Shown here: positions 35,119 to 43,102 of the stretch, in pieces | How positions within the stretch are numbered: the first letter of the stretch is position 1 | Layout: each line of letters starts with the position of its first letter | Assembly (NCBI GenBank): GCA_003499525.1 | Contig: DNTB01000020.1 | Coordinates: 76,842 to 140,841, forward strand | Source: Flavobacteriales bacterium | GTDB taxonomy: Bacteria; Bacteroidota; Bacteroidia; Flavobacteriales_G; Salibacteraceae | Reading direction: 5' to 3' | DNA: 64,000 nucleotides | Notes under the pieces: model-generated | What the model was told of the DNA's origin: nothing | What the model saw: only the letters and a program-made list of their open reading frames with translations | Databases searched by the model: none | Position numbers and translations under genes: made by a program

Positions 35119-35982
35119 ATGAGTAAGGATATTCAGTCGTTAATAAATCTCCTGGATGACCCCGATGAGGGGATATTTGGGCACGTTCGAAACGAATTGA
35201 AGACCATTGGATCTGAAGTTATTCCGAGTCTGGAATTTCATTGGGAACGCAATAGAACAAATCCTATTTTCCAAAACAGAATTGAAGAACTCATTCATGA
35301 AATTCAGATCGAGAATATCAAAATTGAGTTGACCGCGTGGAATGAGCAGCCTACTCCTTCTCTTGCTGAGGGCATCTCTATTATATCCAGGCTCGAGTAT
35401 CCTGAGGTCACAAAGGAATATGTTGATGAAGCCATTCGCGAATTCAGCAAGGAAATATGGCTCGAGCTGAATGACCAGCTGACGGCACTGGAAAAAGTCC
35501 GTATCATCAATCACTTTTTGTTCGATGTACATGGTTTCAGTGGGAACTCTGACGACTACCATGCTGTGGTCAATAATTTCCCCCACGTTGTAATGCAACA
35601 GAAAACAGGAAATCCCCTTTCGTTATCCATAATCTACATTCTGATAGCAGAAAGATTGGAATTGCCCATATACGGAATCAATCTACCAAGACATTTCATT
35701 GTAGCTTACGTGGATGAGTTCTTTCAAGAAAACAATGGTGAAATGCAACCCATTCTATTCTATATAAATCCATTTTCATCAGGAGGGGTTTTTGGAAAAC
35801 AAGAACTCATTGATTTTTTAGAAAGAATCAATATTGACTACAAGGAATCTTTTGCCTCACCTTGCGACAATCGCTCAATAGTTAGAAGGATGCTCAATAA
35901 TCTTATTTTTTCGCTTTCGAGAGAAGGTCGTCATGATGACGCAGCAGAGCTGAAAGAGCTTCAAAACGTTCTTACCGAATAA
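35119..35982 (+). CDS. SirB1/transglutaminase-like protein
   Basis: A 287-residue cytoplasmic protein of the SirB1 group. An N-terminal helical region (SLINLLDDPDEGIFGHVRNEL) is followed by a transglutaminase-like fold with LEKVRIINHFLFDVHGFSGN, TGNPLSLSIIYILIAERLELPIYGINLPRHFIVAY. The His of RHFIVAY and the downstream Asn/Asp are kept, but the usual catalytic Cys of transglutaminases is replaced by Ser in NPLSLS, so it is likely non-catalytic or unusual. No role is established. The 3' end overlaps the convergent sugar-transferase gene by 11 bp. Confidence 0.8.
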   Translation: MSKDIQSLINLLDDPDEGIFGHVRNELKTIGSEVIPSLEFHWERNRTNPIFQNRIEELIHEIQIENIKIELTAWNEQPTPSLAEGISIISRLEYPEVTKEYVDEAIREFSKEIWLELNDQLTALEKVRIINHFLFDVHGFSGNSDDYHAVVNNFPHVVMQQKTGNPLSLSIIYILIAERLELPIYGINLPRHFIVAYVDEFFQENNGEMQPILFYINPFSSGGVFGKQELIDFLERINIDYKESFASPCDNRSIVRRMLNNLIFSLSREGRHDDAAELKELQNVLTE

Positions 35983-36556
35983 TTCTAAGTATCGTTCGAA
36001 AGATTATTTTCAAATCCACCCCAATAGATTTTTCCCTAATATATTTCAGGTTTAAGTTCAATTTAGTCGGCATTATTTCCTCGATATACATTTTGTATGG
36101 ATCTTCTGCCTGAGCCAATTGCTGGCTCTCATCAACATACTCAAGGGTAGCATAATCGGTTAATCCGGGTCTAACGGAAAAGACTATTCTCTGGTCTTCG
36201 GAATATAGTTCAACATATTCAGGAACTTCTGGTCTGGGACCTACTACACTCATATCTCCTTTCAGAATATTGAGCAGTTGCGGTAGTTCATCCAGTTTGT
36301 ACTTCCTCAAGAAGAATCCGGCTCGAGTTACTCTCGGGTCCCGATCTCCAACGGTAATCTTCACTATGTCATTATTTGGATGCATAGTTCTGAATTTCAA
36401 CAATTTGAATAGCTTTCCACCTTTTCCTACCCGTACCTGACGATAAAAAATCCCACCCCTCGAATCAAAGACAATCCACAAACCGATGACGAGAAAGAAA
36501 GGAAGAACTAACAGCAGTAGAGCTAAGGAAGAGAATATATCGAATAGTCGTTTCAA
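35972..36556 (-). CDS. Undecaprenyl-phosphate sugar transferase (bacterial sugar transferase)
   Basis: A 194-residue initiating glycosyl-1-phosphate transferase of the WcaJ/PglC type, which loads the first sugar phosphate onto undecaprenyl phosphate. One N-terminal re-entrant or membrane helix (SSLALLLLVLPFFLVIGLW) is followed by the catalytic pattern: FYRQVRVGKGGKLFKLLKFRTM, then KLDELPQLLNILKGDMSVVGPRPEVPEYV. The length fits the minimal PglC-like form with no extra N-terminal domain. It lies 3 bp after the DegT gene and so is the last gene of the polysaccharide run. Sugar specificity is unknown. Confidence 0.9.
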   Translation of the reverse strand: MKRLFDIFSSLALLLLVLPFFLVIGLWIVFDSRGGIFYRQVRVGKGGKLFKLLKFRTMHPNNDIVKITVGDRDPRVTRAGFFLRKYKLDELPQLLNILKGDMSVVGPRPEVPEYVELYSEDQRIVFSVRPGLTDYATLEYVDESQQLAQAEDPYKMYIEEIMPTKLNLNLKYIREKSIGVDLKIIFRTILRIIR

Positions 36557-36559
36557 GGA

Positions 36560-37777
36560 CTACTTTTTAAGTACTTTTTGAACGGAGTCTGCAACAACCT
36601 CCACCACGATATCGACTTGTTCATCAGTTAAATCATAGTACACGGGGAGTGTTATTTCTCCCTGGTAGTTGGCGAAGGCCACCGGAAATTCAGACATCTT
36701 GTAGCCTCTATATTTATAGAAGCTAAGCATAGGTAGCGGCTGATAATGGACGTTCACAGAAACTCCGCGTTCAGTAATTTCATAAATTATTCGGTTCCGC
36801 TCATTTTCAGAACAATCCTTTATTCTTAGCAAGTAGAGATGGTAATTAGATTGCCTGTTTTCGTCTTCGTATATTGGAACTCTGGCCCAGTCGTATTTCT
36901 TCAGTTTTTCATGGTATTGTTCAAATATTTCGCGACGGCGAACCAAAGTGTCGTCATCATAACGGTCTAACTCTACCAAACCGATACTGGCCAGTATATC
37001 TGTCATATTGTATTTGTAACCGGCTTCAACCACATCATAGCGCCATCCTCCCTTTTTCACTTTTGCAAAAGCATCTTTGGTTTGACCGTGCAATGCACGA
37101 ATATTGAGATTCTGGTAGAGTTTTCCAGGGTCAAAACGATCTGGCAGATTTATTATTAATGCACCTCCTTCGGCAGTGGTCAGGTTTTTAACAGCGTGAA
37201 ATGAAAAGGCTGTGGCATCGGCAAGGGTGCCTGAATTTTTGCCTTTGTATTTGGCTCCTATAGAATGAGCACCATCTGCCATAATCATGATACGCCCCAG
37301 GAGTTCCTGATTTTCCGTATGTGGGGAATACAGTGATTTAATACGCCTCTTACGAATAATGTCATGTATAGCATCATAGTCACAAGGCAGTCCGGCGATG
37401 TCAACCGGTATGATAACCTTGGTCCGCTCCGTAATGAGTGCTTCAATTCTAGCTACATCAATGTTAAAATCAGAGTCATGAACATCGCACATTACCGGAG
37501 TTGCTCCGGTATGTACAACAGCATTTGCAGTAGCTGTGTAGGTATACGAAGGAATAATTACCTCGTCTCCCGGCCCAACGCCAAACCAACTCAGCATAAG
37601 CTCCATAGCTGCTGTGCCACTATTAAGACAAACCACGGCCTTTGCTCCGGTATAATCTTTCAGGTTTCGTTCAAAAAGTTTCGTTTTTGGTCCGGTTGTG
37701 ATCCATCCTGAGCGCAATGCATCCACCACTTCGGCGATTATTTTTTCATCTATTCTTGGAGGAGAAAAAGGTATCAT
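36560..37777 (-). CDS. DegT/DnrJ/EryC1 PLP aminotransferase for sugar synthesis
   Basis: A 405-residue pyridoxal-phosphate aminotransferase that adds an amino group to a nucleotide keto-sugar. Conserved parts: GWITTGPKTKLFE, CLNSGTAAMEL (residues 50-60), IIPSYTYTATANA, ADGAHSIGAKYKG and FSFHAVKNLTTAEGGAL with the PLP Lys197. A Lys/Arg-rich insert near 140-160 (RRIKSLYSPHTENQELLGR) interrupts the usual fold and is seen in some Bacteroidota homologues. It is read from a near promoter at 37789-37796. Product sugar is not identifiable from the sequence. Confidence 0.9.
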   Translation of the reverse strand: MIPFSPPRIDEKIIAEVVDALRSGWITTGPKTKLFERNLKDYTGAKAVVCLNSGTAAMELMLSWFGVGPGDEVIIPSYTYTATANAVVHTGATPVMCDVHDSDFNIDVARIEALITERTKVIIPVDIAGLPCDYDAIHDIIRKRRIKSLYSPHTENQELLGRIMIMADGAHSIGAKYKGKNSGTLADATAFSFHAVKNLTTAEGGALIINLPDRFDPGKLYQNLNIRALHGQTKDAFAKVKKGGWRYDVVEAGYKYNMTDILASIGLVELDRYDDDTLVRRREIFEQYHEKLKKYDWARVPIYEDENRQSNYHLYLLRIKDCSENERNRIIYEITERGVSVNVHYQPLPMLSFYKYRGYKMSEFPVAFANYQGEITLPVYYDLTDEQVDIVVEVVADSVQKVLKK

Positions 37778-37788
37778 AGCAATGGCGA

Positions 37789-37796
37789 CAAATATA
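37789..37796 (-). promoter_or_regulatory. Promoter -7 box TATATTTG for the aminotransferase gene
   Basis: TATATTTG on the minus strand is 11 bp before the ATG of the DegT gene (37777). It would separate this pair of genes from the upstream ligase. Confidence 0.5.
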
Positions 37797-37806
37797 GCGA
37801 TTGGAA

Positions 37807-39009
37807 CTAGGGTTCCGCCTTTTTTTGATTTGTGGCAATTTCATAGGTAAAGAAAATTACCGAGTTCATTACAGCGTAAAAAACGACACCCGCCTGAGTT
37901 TTCAGAACAGATTCAGTCAGGAAATTGATGCCTAGTACAACGAAAAAGAGAGGGTAAAAGAATCTACCCCTACGTATTGACGGCCAGAGGGGAAGAACCA
38001 GCATTACCACCAAGGATAAGGACCCAAATACGCCAACAGCCACTTGCGTTTGTAAGAATTGATTATGAAGGTTTAAGTTGTCCCTAACTGCTCGTTTAAT
38101 TCCGTCACTTGCAAACTGCTTTTGAAGTTCATCATTTACATCACCCGTTCCAACTCCAAAAAAGAAATGATCGAAAACCAGTGTTTTTGACGATTTCCAC
38201 ATGGACAGCCGAACTCCAAAACTCGATTCCTGATCATCTGCATTCACCTCTCTTTGCATTTCCGTATACTGAGATGTTAAATAGGCAAGTGATGTAACCA
38301 AAACGATTACTCCCAATGTGAAATATAAGCTCTTTCTTAGATTAATTCTATTGATAATCAAATATATAAGGCCATATAAATAGAGTAAGAATAGCGTAAT
38401 GATTCCTGTTCTGGAGGACAATTGGAATACCATTAACGACAGAAAAAAAAGGAGTACAAATTGCCACCATTTTGGTTCTTCTCTATGATGGAAGATGAGC
38501 ACGAAGACACTTGCAATAGCTAGATTGATATACATTGCAAAATAGGTGGGGTGCAGATAGAAAGAAAGGTATTGGTAATAGAAAATCCCAAAATCACCGG
38601 TGAGTTCAAAGCCATAAAATGCAATGATCAGGTCAATTGTTGATGCCACTATGATTCCGACAATGAATGAATGAAGGAAGGAATAGACTGTATATTTATT
38701 GACTACATCAGTGGTCAGTAAAACCCATGGAACGAGGAACAAACTCAATTTTACCTCCATGTCGAAAAGGCCATCTTCCATGTTGGAGGTGTGGATGAGG
38801 CCAAGTGCATAAATGAGATAGATTGCCGAAAAAGCCGAAATATATAATGCACGTTTTTTAAAAAGTTTTTTACGTAATGACCAGTTTGTACCAAGAAGAT
38901 TGGTTAGAGCAAAAAGCACCAAAAATGGTGGAACTAATCTCTCTTCAAAGGGGAGAAGAAAAATGAGCAAATGCAAAACATAATAACTTAAGGTCTTTAG
39001 TTTATCCAT
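37807..39009 (-). CDS. O-antigen ligase/polymerase-like membrane protein
   Basis: A 400-residue polytopic protein with about eleven hydrophobic helices and a large periplasmic loop in the C-terminal half (QREVNADDQESSFGVRLSMWKSS, FGVGTGDVNDELQKQF, LNLHNQFLQTQVAVG). The LHNQFL block is the hallmark of the WaaL/Wzy superfamily, which polymerises or ligates O-antigen-type chains. It is 30 bp from the DegT gene and follows the flippase after about 200 bp. Whether it is a ligase or a polymerase cannot be told. Confidence 0.85.
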   Translation of the reverse strand: MDKLKTLSYYVLHLLIFLLPFEERLVPPFLVLFALTNLLGTNWSLRKKLFKKRALYISAFSAIYLIYALGLIHTSNMEDGLFDMEVKLSLFLVPWVLLTTDVVNKYTVYSFLHSFIVGIIVASTIDLIIAFYGFELTGDFGIFYYQYLSFYLHPTYFAMYINLAIASVFVLIFHHREEPKWWQFVLLFFLSLMVFQLSSRTGIITLFLLYLYGLIYLIINRINLRKSLYFTLGVIVLVTSLAYLTSQYTEMQREVNADDQESSFGVRLSMWKSSKTLVFDHFFFGVGTGDVNDELQKQFASDGIKRAVRDNLNLHNQFLQTQVAVGVFGSLSLVVMLVLPLWPSIRRGRFFYPLFFVVLGINFLTESVLKTQAGVVFYAVMNSVIFFTYEIATNQKKAEP

Positions 39010-39215
39010 CCTTAAGACATTTTATCTTGAACTCTATTAATCGCCTGTAAGCCTTTTAAGTAAACACACATTCCAAAATTTAATCCCATAGGGTCAGCCC
39101 AAACTACAATGAACGGACACATAAGCCGTCGATAAGCACCAAAGTACATTTAGTTTTTTGGTTTTCAGAAATCAGTGAAAGGAAACCTGAGGCTTCATTC
39201 TCCATGACACTCAAA
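39010..39215. other. Noncoding gap between ligase and flippase genes
   Basis: About 205 bp with no credible ORF. I saw no clear terminator or exact TAnnTTTG box for the ligase gene; the nearest is TAC-TTTG with one base missing. Confidence 0.4.
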
Positions 39216-40511
39216 CTAACCCATCCTCAATCTCAATTCGTAACGGCGAACCGCCCATACTGCTGATATTGCAAACACAACTATTGCAGAAACCTCCGCA
39301 ATGGTAAGCCAATAAATGAATTCACTAAAATCTGTAAATGGTATAAATAATAGCGAGCCTACTGCTAAGAAGTATACCAAGGGATACACGGATGCCAATT
39401 TAACCTCCTTGATTGCGGTAAGAACAGTACTGATCGGTAAGACCACAAATTGAAGAGCATAGCTGATGATTAGAATTTCTGAAATTCTTCCAGAAATAGC
39501 CCATTCTTCCCCCAGGATAAAAGCGAATAGCTCGGTACCCCAAAAATGCAGAATACCTATAGCCAGTGCAGCAAACACAAGTAGCAAAAAAGTAACTTTC
39601 AGCATGCTGGATTGTACACTAATTTTTTCTTGTTGTCGGGCCGCAATTTTTTGAAAATAAACTTGAGAAAACGCCATTCCGAAAATAGTTAAAGGGTTGT
39701 ATATCAACATCCTGGTCATGTTATAGTACCCTGTTTCTTCTAAAGTAAACAGGTAGGTGATCAAAAAAATAGTTGCTTGCTTAGAAAACTCCGTAAGCAT
39801 TATAGGAGTGGCATTGTAAATCGGAAAATCGCGGTACTCCTTCATTGATTTCCACAGCGTGGATATGTCGAATGAAACCAAATGAATTTCATTCTTGAAG
39901 CAGAAATAAAAACTGGCGATGGTGAACACTACCCAACCTCCTATATATCCGAGGATCAATCCTCCATCGACCTTTAAAAAGCCAAATGCCAGCCACAAAA
40001 CCCCAGCTGAAGTAGTTTGAACGATTTTAAGCAAGGCTAGAGCACGATATCGCTCTTTTCTCACCAACCAAAAATTGAATGGTCTTTGCAGACCGACCAA
40101 CAGGACAAAGACTGGTGTTATCAACAACCATCTTCCAAGCTCATTTGCAGAAAGAAGTTCCCTAATAGAATCATCAAAAAGATATAGAAGAATTCCTGAG
40201 ACTAATGTGAATATGATCGTAACTAAAAAAGATGCATGTACCAGTGCACGAGCTTGATCTTCACTTTTGGGGACTACTACAGCCTGGCCGTATCTCCCTC
40301 CGGGAGATGATCCCAGAACTTGCATTACACTGTTTACCTGACCATAAATACCGAATTGAATGGGTGTAAATAGTCTTCCTAAAACTGGTGTGATCAGGAA
40401 TGGGAACACCTGAGCCAAAGCAGACCCTGTAAAAAGTGTTACTACATTCCGTGTAAAGGAATTCTTGAAAAACTTTTTTAGTTCAGATGACACTGAATCT
40501 GTTAGTTGCAT
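39216..40511 (-). CDS. Lipopolysaccharide/oligosaccharide flippase (Wzx-like)
   Basis: A 431-residue MATE/MOP-superfamily protein with about twelve to fourteen membrane helices. The opening (TRNVVTLFTGSALAQVFPFLITPVLGRLFTPIQFGIYG) is typical of polysaccharide-exporter flippases that turn lipid-linked oligosaccharides to the outer face of the inner membrane. It begins the polysaccharide block, with ligase, aminotransferase and sugar transferase downstream. It is 61 bp from the end of rny and shares its direction. Confidence 0.87.
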   Translation of the reverse strand: MQLTDSVSSELKKFFKNSFTRNVVTLFTGSALAQVFPFLITPVLGRLFTPIQFGIYGQVNSVMQVLGSSPGGRYGQAVVVPKSEDQARALVHASFLVTIIFTLVSGILLYLFDDSIRELLSANELGRWLLITPVFVLLVGLQRPFNFWLVRKERYRALALLKIVQTTSAGVLWLAFGFLKVDGGLILGYIGGWVVFTIASFYFCFKNEIHLVSFDISTLWKSMKEYRDFPIYNATPIMLTEFSKQATIFLITYLFTLEETGYYNMTRMLIYNPLTIFGMAFSQVYFQKIAARQQEKISVQSSMLKVTFLLLVFAALAIGILHFWGTELFAFILGEEWAISGRISEILIISYALQFVVLPISTVLTAIKEVKLASVYPLVYFLAVGSLLFIPFTDFSEFIYWLTIAEVSAIVVFAISAVWAVRRYELRLRMG

Positions 40512-40572
40512 AAATGAGCAGTCCTAATGAATTTCAGGCTGCACAAAGATGTACTTTCCTTTTTCTATTTTT

Positions 40573-42114
40573 CTATTTTGCCACACTTACGGATCTGGTC
40601 TCCCGAATAACCGTTACCCGCACCTGTCCGGGATAGGTCATTTCTTTCTCAATTTTTGTAGAAATGTCCATGGATATTTGAGAGGCCATGTGGTCGTCCA
40701 CTTTGTCTGATTCGACCATGACTCTTAGTTCTCGACCTGCCTGAATAGCATAGGCTTTGGATACCCCGTCGTGATTCATCGCCAGTTCCTCAAGGTCTTT
40801 CAACCTTTGAATATAACTTTCAACCACCTCTCTCCTGGCTCCCGGTCTGGCTCCGGATATAGCATCACAAACCTGCACAATAGGTGAAATCAAACTGTTC
40901 ATTTCAATCTCGTCATGATGCGCACCGATGGCATTGATAACATCGGGGTGCTCCCCAAATTTTTCAGCTAATTTCATTCCCAGAATAGCATGAGGTACTT
41001 CAGGCTCGTCCTCTGGAACTTTACCAATATCATGAAGCAAACCTGCCCGTTTAGCTTGCTTTGCATTCAGTCCAAGCTCAGAGGCCATAACTGCACAAAG
41101 GTTTGCTACTTCCCTGGAATGTTGAAGCAAATTTTGCCCATAGGAAGACCGGTATTTCATCCTTCCAATCATTCTGATTAGTTCAGGGTGAAGGTTGTGA
41201 ATTCCAAGATCTATTGCAGTTCTTTTACCTACCTCTATGATTTCATGATCAATATTCTTGGTCGTTTTGTCAACTACCTCTTCTATCCTTGCGGGATGAA
41301 TTCGGCCGTCAGTAACGAGCTGATGAAGGGAAAGTCTGGCGACTTCGCGCCGAACCGGATCAAAGCAGGATAGGATAATGGCCTCTGGAGTATCGTCCAC
41401 GACTATTTCTACACCGGTGGCGGACTCCAGCGCTCTAATGTTTCTGCCTTCTCTCCCAATGATACGGCCTTTGATATCATCACTTTCAATATTGAAGACA
41501 GAAACAGAGTTTTCAATCGCCTGCTCAGTCGCCACTCTTTGAATGGTCTGCACTACAATTTTCTGAGCTTCTTTATTGGCGTTAATCTTAGCTTCTTCAA
41601 TAATATGCTGTGCCATGTGGGCTGACTTAGACCTTGTTTCTTCTTTGAGCAATGCAAGAAGTTCGTTTCTAGCCTGTTCTGCTGAATATCCTGAAACATC
41701 CTCTAGTTTTTGAGTCAGCTCAGTTATCCTTTTCTCTACCTCAGCTTTTTTTGATTGCTGAATATCAAGTTGGTTGTCCAACTGATCCTTTAGTGAAGAG
41801 TAATTCTTCTCGGCCTTGTTAACCTCCTGAAGTTTTTGGTTCAACTTCGTTTCCTTGTGCTTAACTCGTTGTTCGGCCTGAGATACTTTTTGGTTTCGTT
41901 GGTTGATCGATTTTTCGTGTTCTTCTTTCAGTTGTAGAAACTTTTCTTTTGCCTGGAGAATTTTTCTCTCTTTGAGAACTTCGGCTTCGGTTGCTGCTTT
42001 TTTAAGCAACTTTTCAGATTTTCTCCTGAGATTTCTTCGCAACCCAAGGAATAATCCTCCTCCACCTAAAATGAGCCCAAATAGTGCTCCAGCTATCATG
42101 CTTACTGCATCCAT
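40573..42114 (-). CDS. rny: Ribonuclease Y
   Basis: A 513-residue membrane-anchored endoribonuclease that starts mRNA decay. An N-terminal helix (MDAVSMIAGALFGLILGGGG) is followed by a long coiled coil (about 25-190, rich in Lys, Glu, Gln), a KH domain (DIKGRIIGREGRNIRALE) and an HD domain (HSREVANLCAVMASELGL, AGLLHDIGKV, AHHDEIEM) with the His-Asp metal pair. I start at ATG 42114; an in-frame TTG at 42138 would lie in the U-tract of the 6S RNA terminator. It is directly downstream of the putative 6S RNA. Confidence 0.94.
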   Translation of the reverse strand: MDAVSMIAGALFGLILGGGGLFLGLRRNLRRKSEKLLKKAATEAEVLKERKILQAKEKFLQLKEEHEKSINQRNQKVSQAEQRVKHKETKLNQKLQEVNKAEKNYSSLKDQLDNQLDIQQSKKAEVEKRITELTQKLEDVSGYSAEQARNELLALLKEETRSKSAHMAQHIIEEAKINANKEAQKIVVQTIQRVATEQAIENSVSVFNIESDDIKGRIIGREGRNIRALESATGVEIVVDDTPEAIILSCFDPVRREVARLSLHQLVTDGRIHPARIEEVVDKTTKNIDHEIIEVGKRTAIDLGIHNLHPELIRMIGRMKYRSSYGQNLLQHSREVANLCAVMASELGLNAKQAKRAGLLHDIGKVPEDEPEVPHAILGMKLAEKFGEHPDVINAIGAHHDEIEMNSLISPIVQVCDAISGARPGARREVVESYIQRLKDLEELAMNHDGVSKAYAIQAGRELRVMVESDKVDDHMASQISMDISTKIEKEMTYPGQVRVTVIRETRSVSVAK

Positions 42115-42136
42115 TGCATTTGCTTTTTGATGTTTC

Positions 42137-42155
42137 AAAAAAAACCCGCACGGAC
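42137..42155 (-). terminator. Terminator at the 3' end of the 6S-like RNA
   Basis: The 3' arm GTCCGTGCGGG (42145-42155) is followed by eight T on the minus strand (42137-42144). In this RNA the terminal stem, not a separate hairpin, seems to supply the terminator, about 23 bp before the rny ATG. Confidence 0.55.
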
Positions 42156-42344
42156 CTCATCGTGTAAAACCCATAAAGTTCATGGATCTGGATGCACCGG
42201 TTGACGCAATTTTCCCCCGTCTTCTGCGTACAGAAAATCTCCCGGTAAACCGGGATAACCTGGGCCTGATTTTGTCAATCCTAAGTTGCACCCATAACGG
42301 ATAAAATGTTGATTTTACAAATTATAAGTCAGTCCGTGCGGGAT
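42137..42344 (-). ncRNA. ssrS: Probable 6S RNA (SsrS) between zapA and rny
   Basis: A 200-nt gap on the minus strand that can fold into one long rod. The ends pair: GTCCGTGCGGG (minus 5' end copy at 42332-42342 as CCCGCACGGAC) with 42145-42155, followed by eight T. Inside, GGGTGCA/TGCATCC and GGATTGAC/GTCAACC form a second helix, AAAATC/GATTTT a third, and TCCCGG-TTTA-CCGGGA the apical hairpin. Between lies a large unpaired central bubble, as in 6S RNA, which mimics an open promoter and binds RNA polymerase. Position next to zapA also matches 6S in other bacteria. Not verified by a covariance model. Confidence 0.75.
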
Positions 42345-42378
42345 GTTATAAATGAATTGATATGCTAAAGAACGTTCG

Positions 42379-42672
42379 TTAAACCAAACCTAAAACCTTC
42401 GAAAGCTCATTGTCCATCTGCAAAACCTCTTTTGCGATTTCTCCTTTTAGAAGGTTATTTCGATCTTCTAAGATAAGGCATTTATTCGCAAAATAAAGAG
42501 CAGCCATGGCTAATAAATCCTGTTTGTCTTCTACAGAGTAAGTCTGTTCAAGATTTCGGATGTTCTCATTAACCTGTCTGCCAGCTTCACGGATCATTTC
42601 TTCTTCCTGAGCTTCTATGTTTAAAGGGTAAACCCGGTTTGCTATATTTACTTTTATCGAAAGCTTTTCCAA
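42379..42672 (-). CDS. zapA: Cell division protein ZapA
   Basis: A 97-residue cytoplasmic protein that bundles FtsZ filaments at mid-cell. MEKLSIKVNIANRVYPLNIEAQEEEMIREAGRQVNENI gives the N-terminal beta-alpha domain, and LAMAALYFANKCLILEDRNNLL the C-terminal coiled coil. Length fits. It follows the 95-residue coiled-coil gene by 12 bp, and the 6S-like RNA lies downstream, the usual order. Confidence 0.88.
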   Translation of the reverse strand: MEKLSIKVNIANRVYPLNIEAQEEEMIREAGRQVNENIRNLEQTYSVEDKQDLLAMAALYFANKCLILEDRNNLLKGEIAKEVLQMDNELSKVLGLV

Positions 42673-42684
42673 AGTTCTGCGGGT

Positions 42685-42972
42685 TTACTGGTTTAATAAT
42701 GATATGCATTTATCAACTTCCCGTACCAGCTCATTGATCCTCAATTTTAATGCCTTCCGGCTTTGATCGTCTTGTATGTTTTCGGCGATTCTTCCAGTTA
42801 ACATTTTCTTCTCCTGTACAGCGAGCTGTTCTTTCATATATGTTCGCTTCGCTGACATCTCATCCCTTTCGTCTTTCACCTTCAACAGTTCTTCCTTCAT
42901 CCGCACATGTTCCTGAATAAACTTATCGAGTTTAGCAGATACACGTTTCAATTCCGGGAATTCATCTGTCAT
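42685..42972 (-). CDS. Coiled-coil protein upstream of zapA
   Basis: A 95-residue protein starting at ATG 42972 (MTDEFPELKRVSAKLDKF), almost all helical and charged. Heptad-like Leu and Met spacing (KFIQEHVRMKEELLKVKDERDEM) gives a coiled coil, and RKALKLRINELVREVDKCISLLNQ closes the chain. It resembles ZapB-type division proteins in size and shape and sits 12 bp before zapA. An alternative ATG at 42978 adds two residues. A division role is inferred from context only. Confidence 0.75.
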   Translation of the reverse strand: MTDEFPELKRVSAKLDKFIQEHVRMKEELLKVKDERDEMSAKRTYMKEQLAVQEKKMLTGRIAENIQDDQSRKALKLRINELVREVDKCISLLNQ

Positions 42973-42995
42973 GTACAATGAACTTGCGCAAACGA

Positions 42996-43026
42996 CAAAG
43001 TTAATTTCCCGCCCAATGGATTACAA
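42996..43026 (-). promoter_or_regulatory. Promoter TTG, 20 bp, TAACTTTG for the zapA run
   Basis: Minus-strand TTG (43024-43026) and TAACTTTG (42996-43003) are 20 bp apart, an almost perfect Bacteroidota promoter. It drives the coiled-coil gene and zapA. Confidence 0.7.
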
Positions 43027-43089
43027 GTTTTAACCGTTTCTTGTGAATATGAGTTGGATAATCTCCGAAATAAGGCAGCTTTATGAGGA

Positions 43090-43097
43090 TAGATTTG
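43090..43097 (+). promoter_or_regulatory. Promoter -7 box TAGATTTG for the M23 peptidase gene
   Basis: TAGATTTG ends 5 bp before the ATG at 43103. It supports that start over an in-frame ATG at 43043, which lies upstream of the box. Confidence 0.5.
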
Positions 43098-43102
43098 CCA
43101 AT

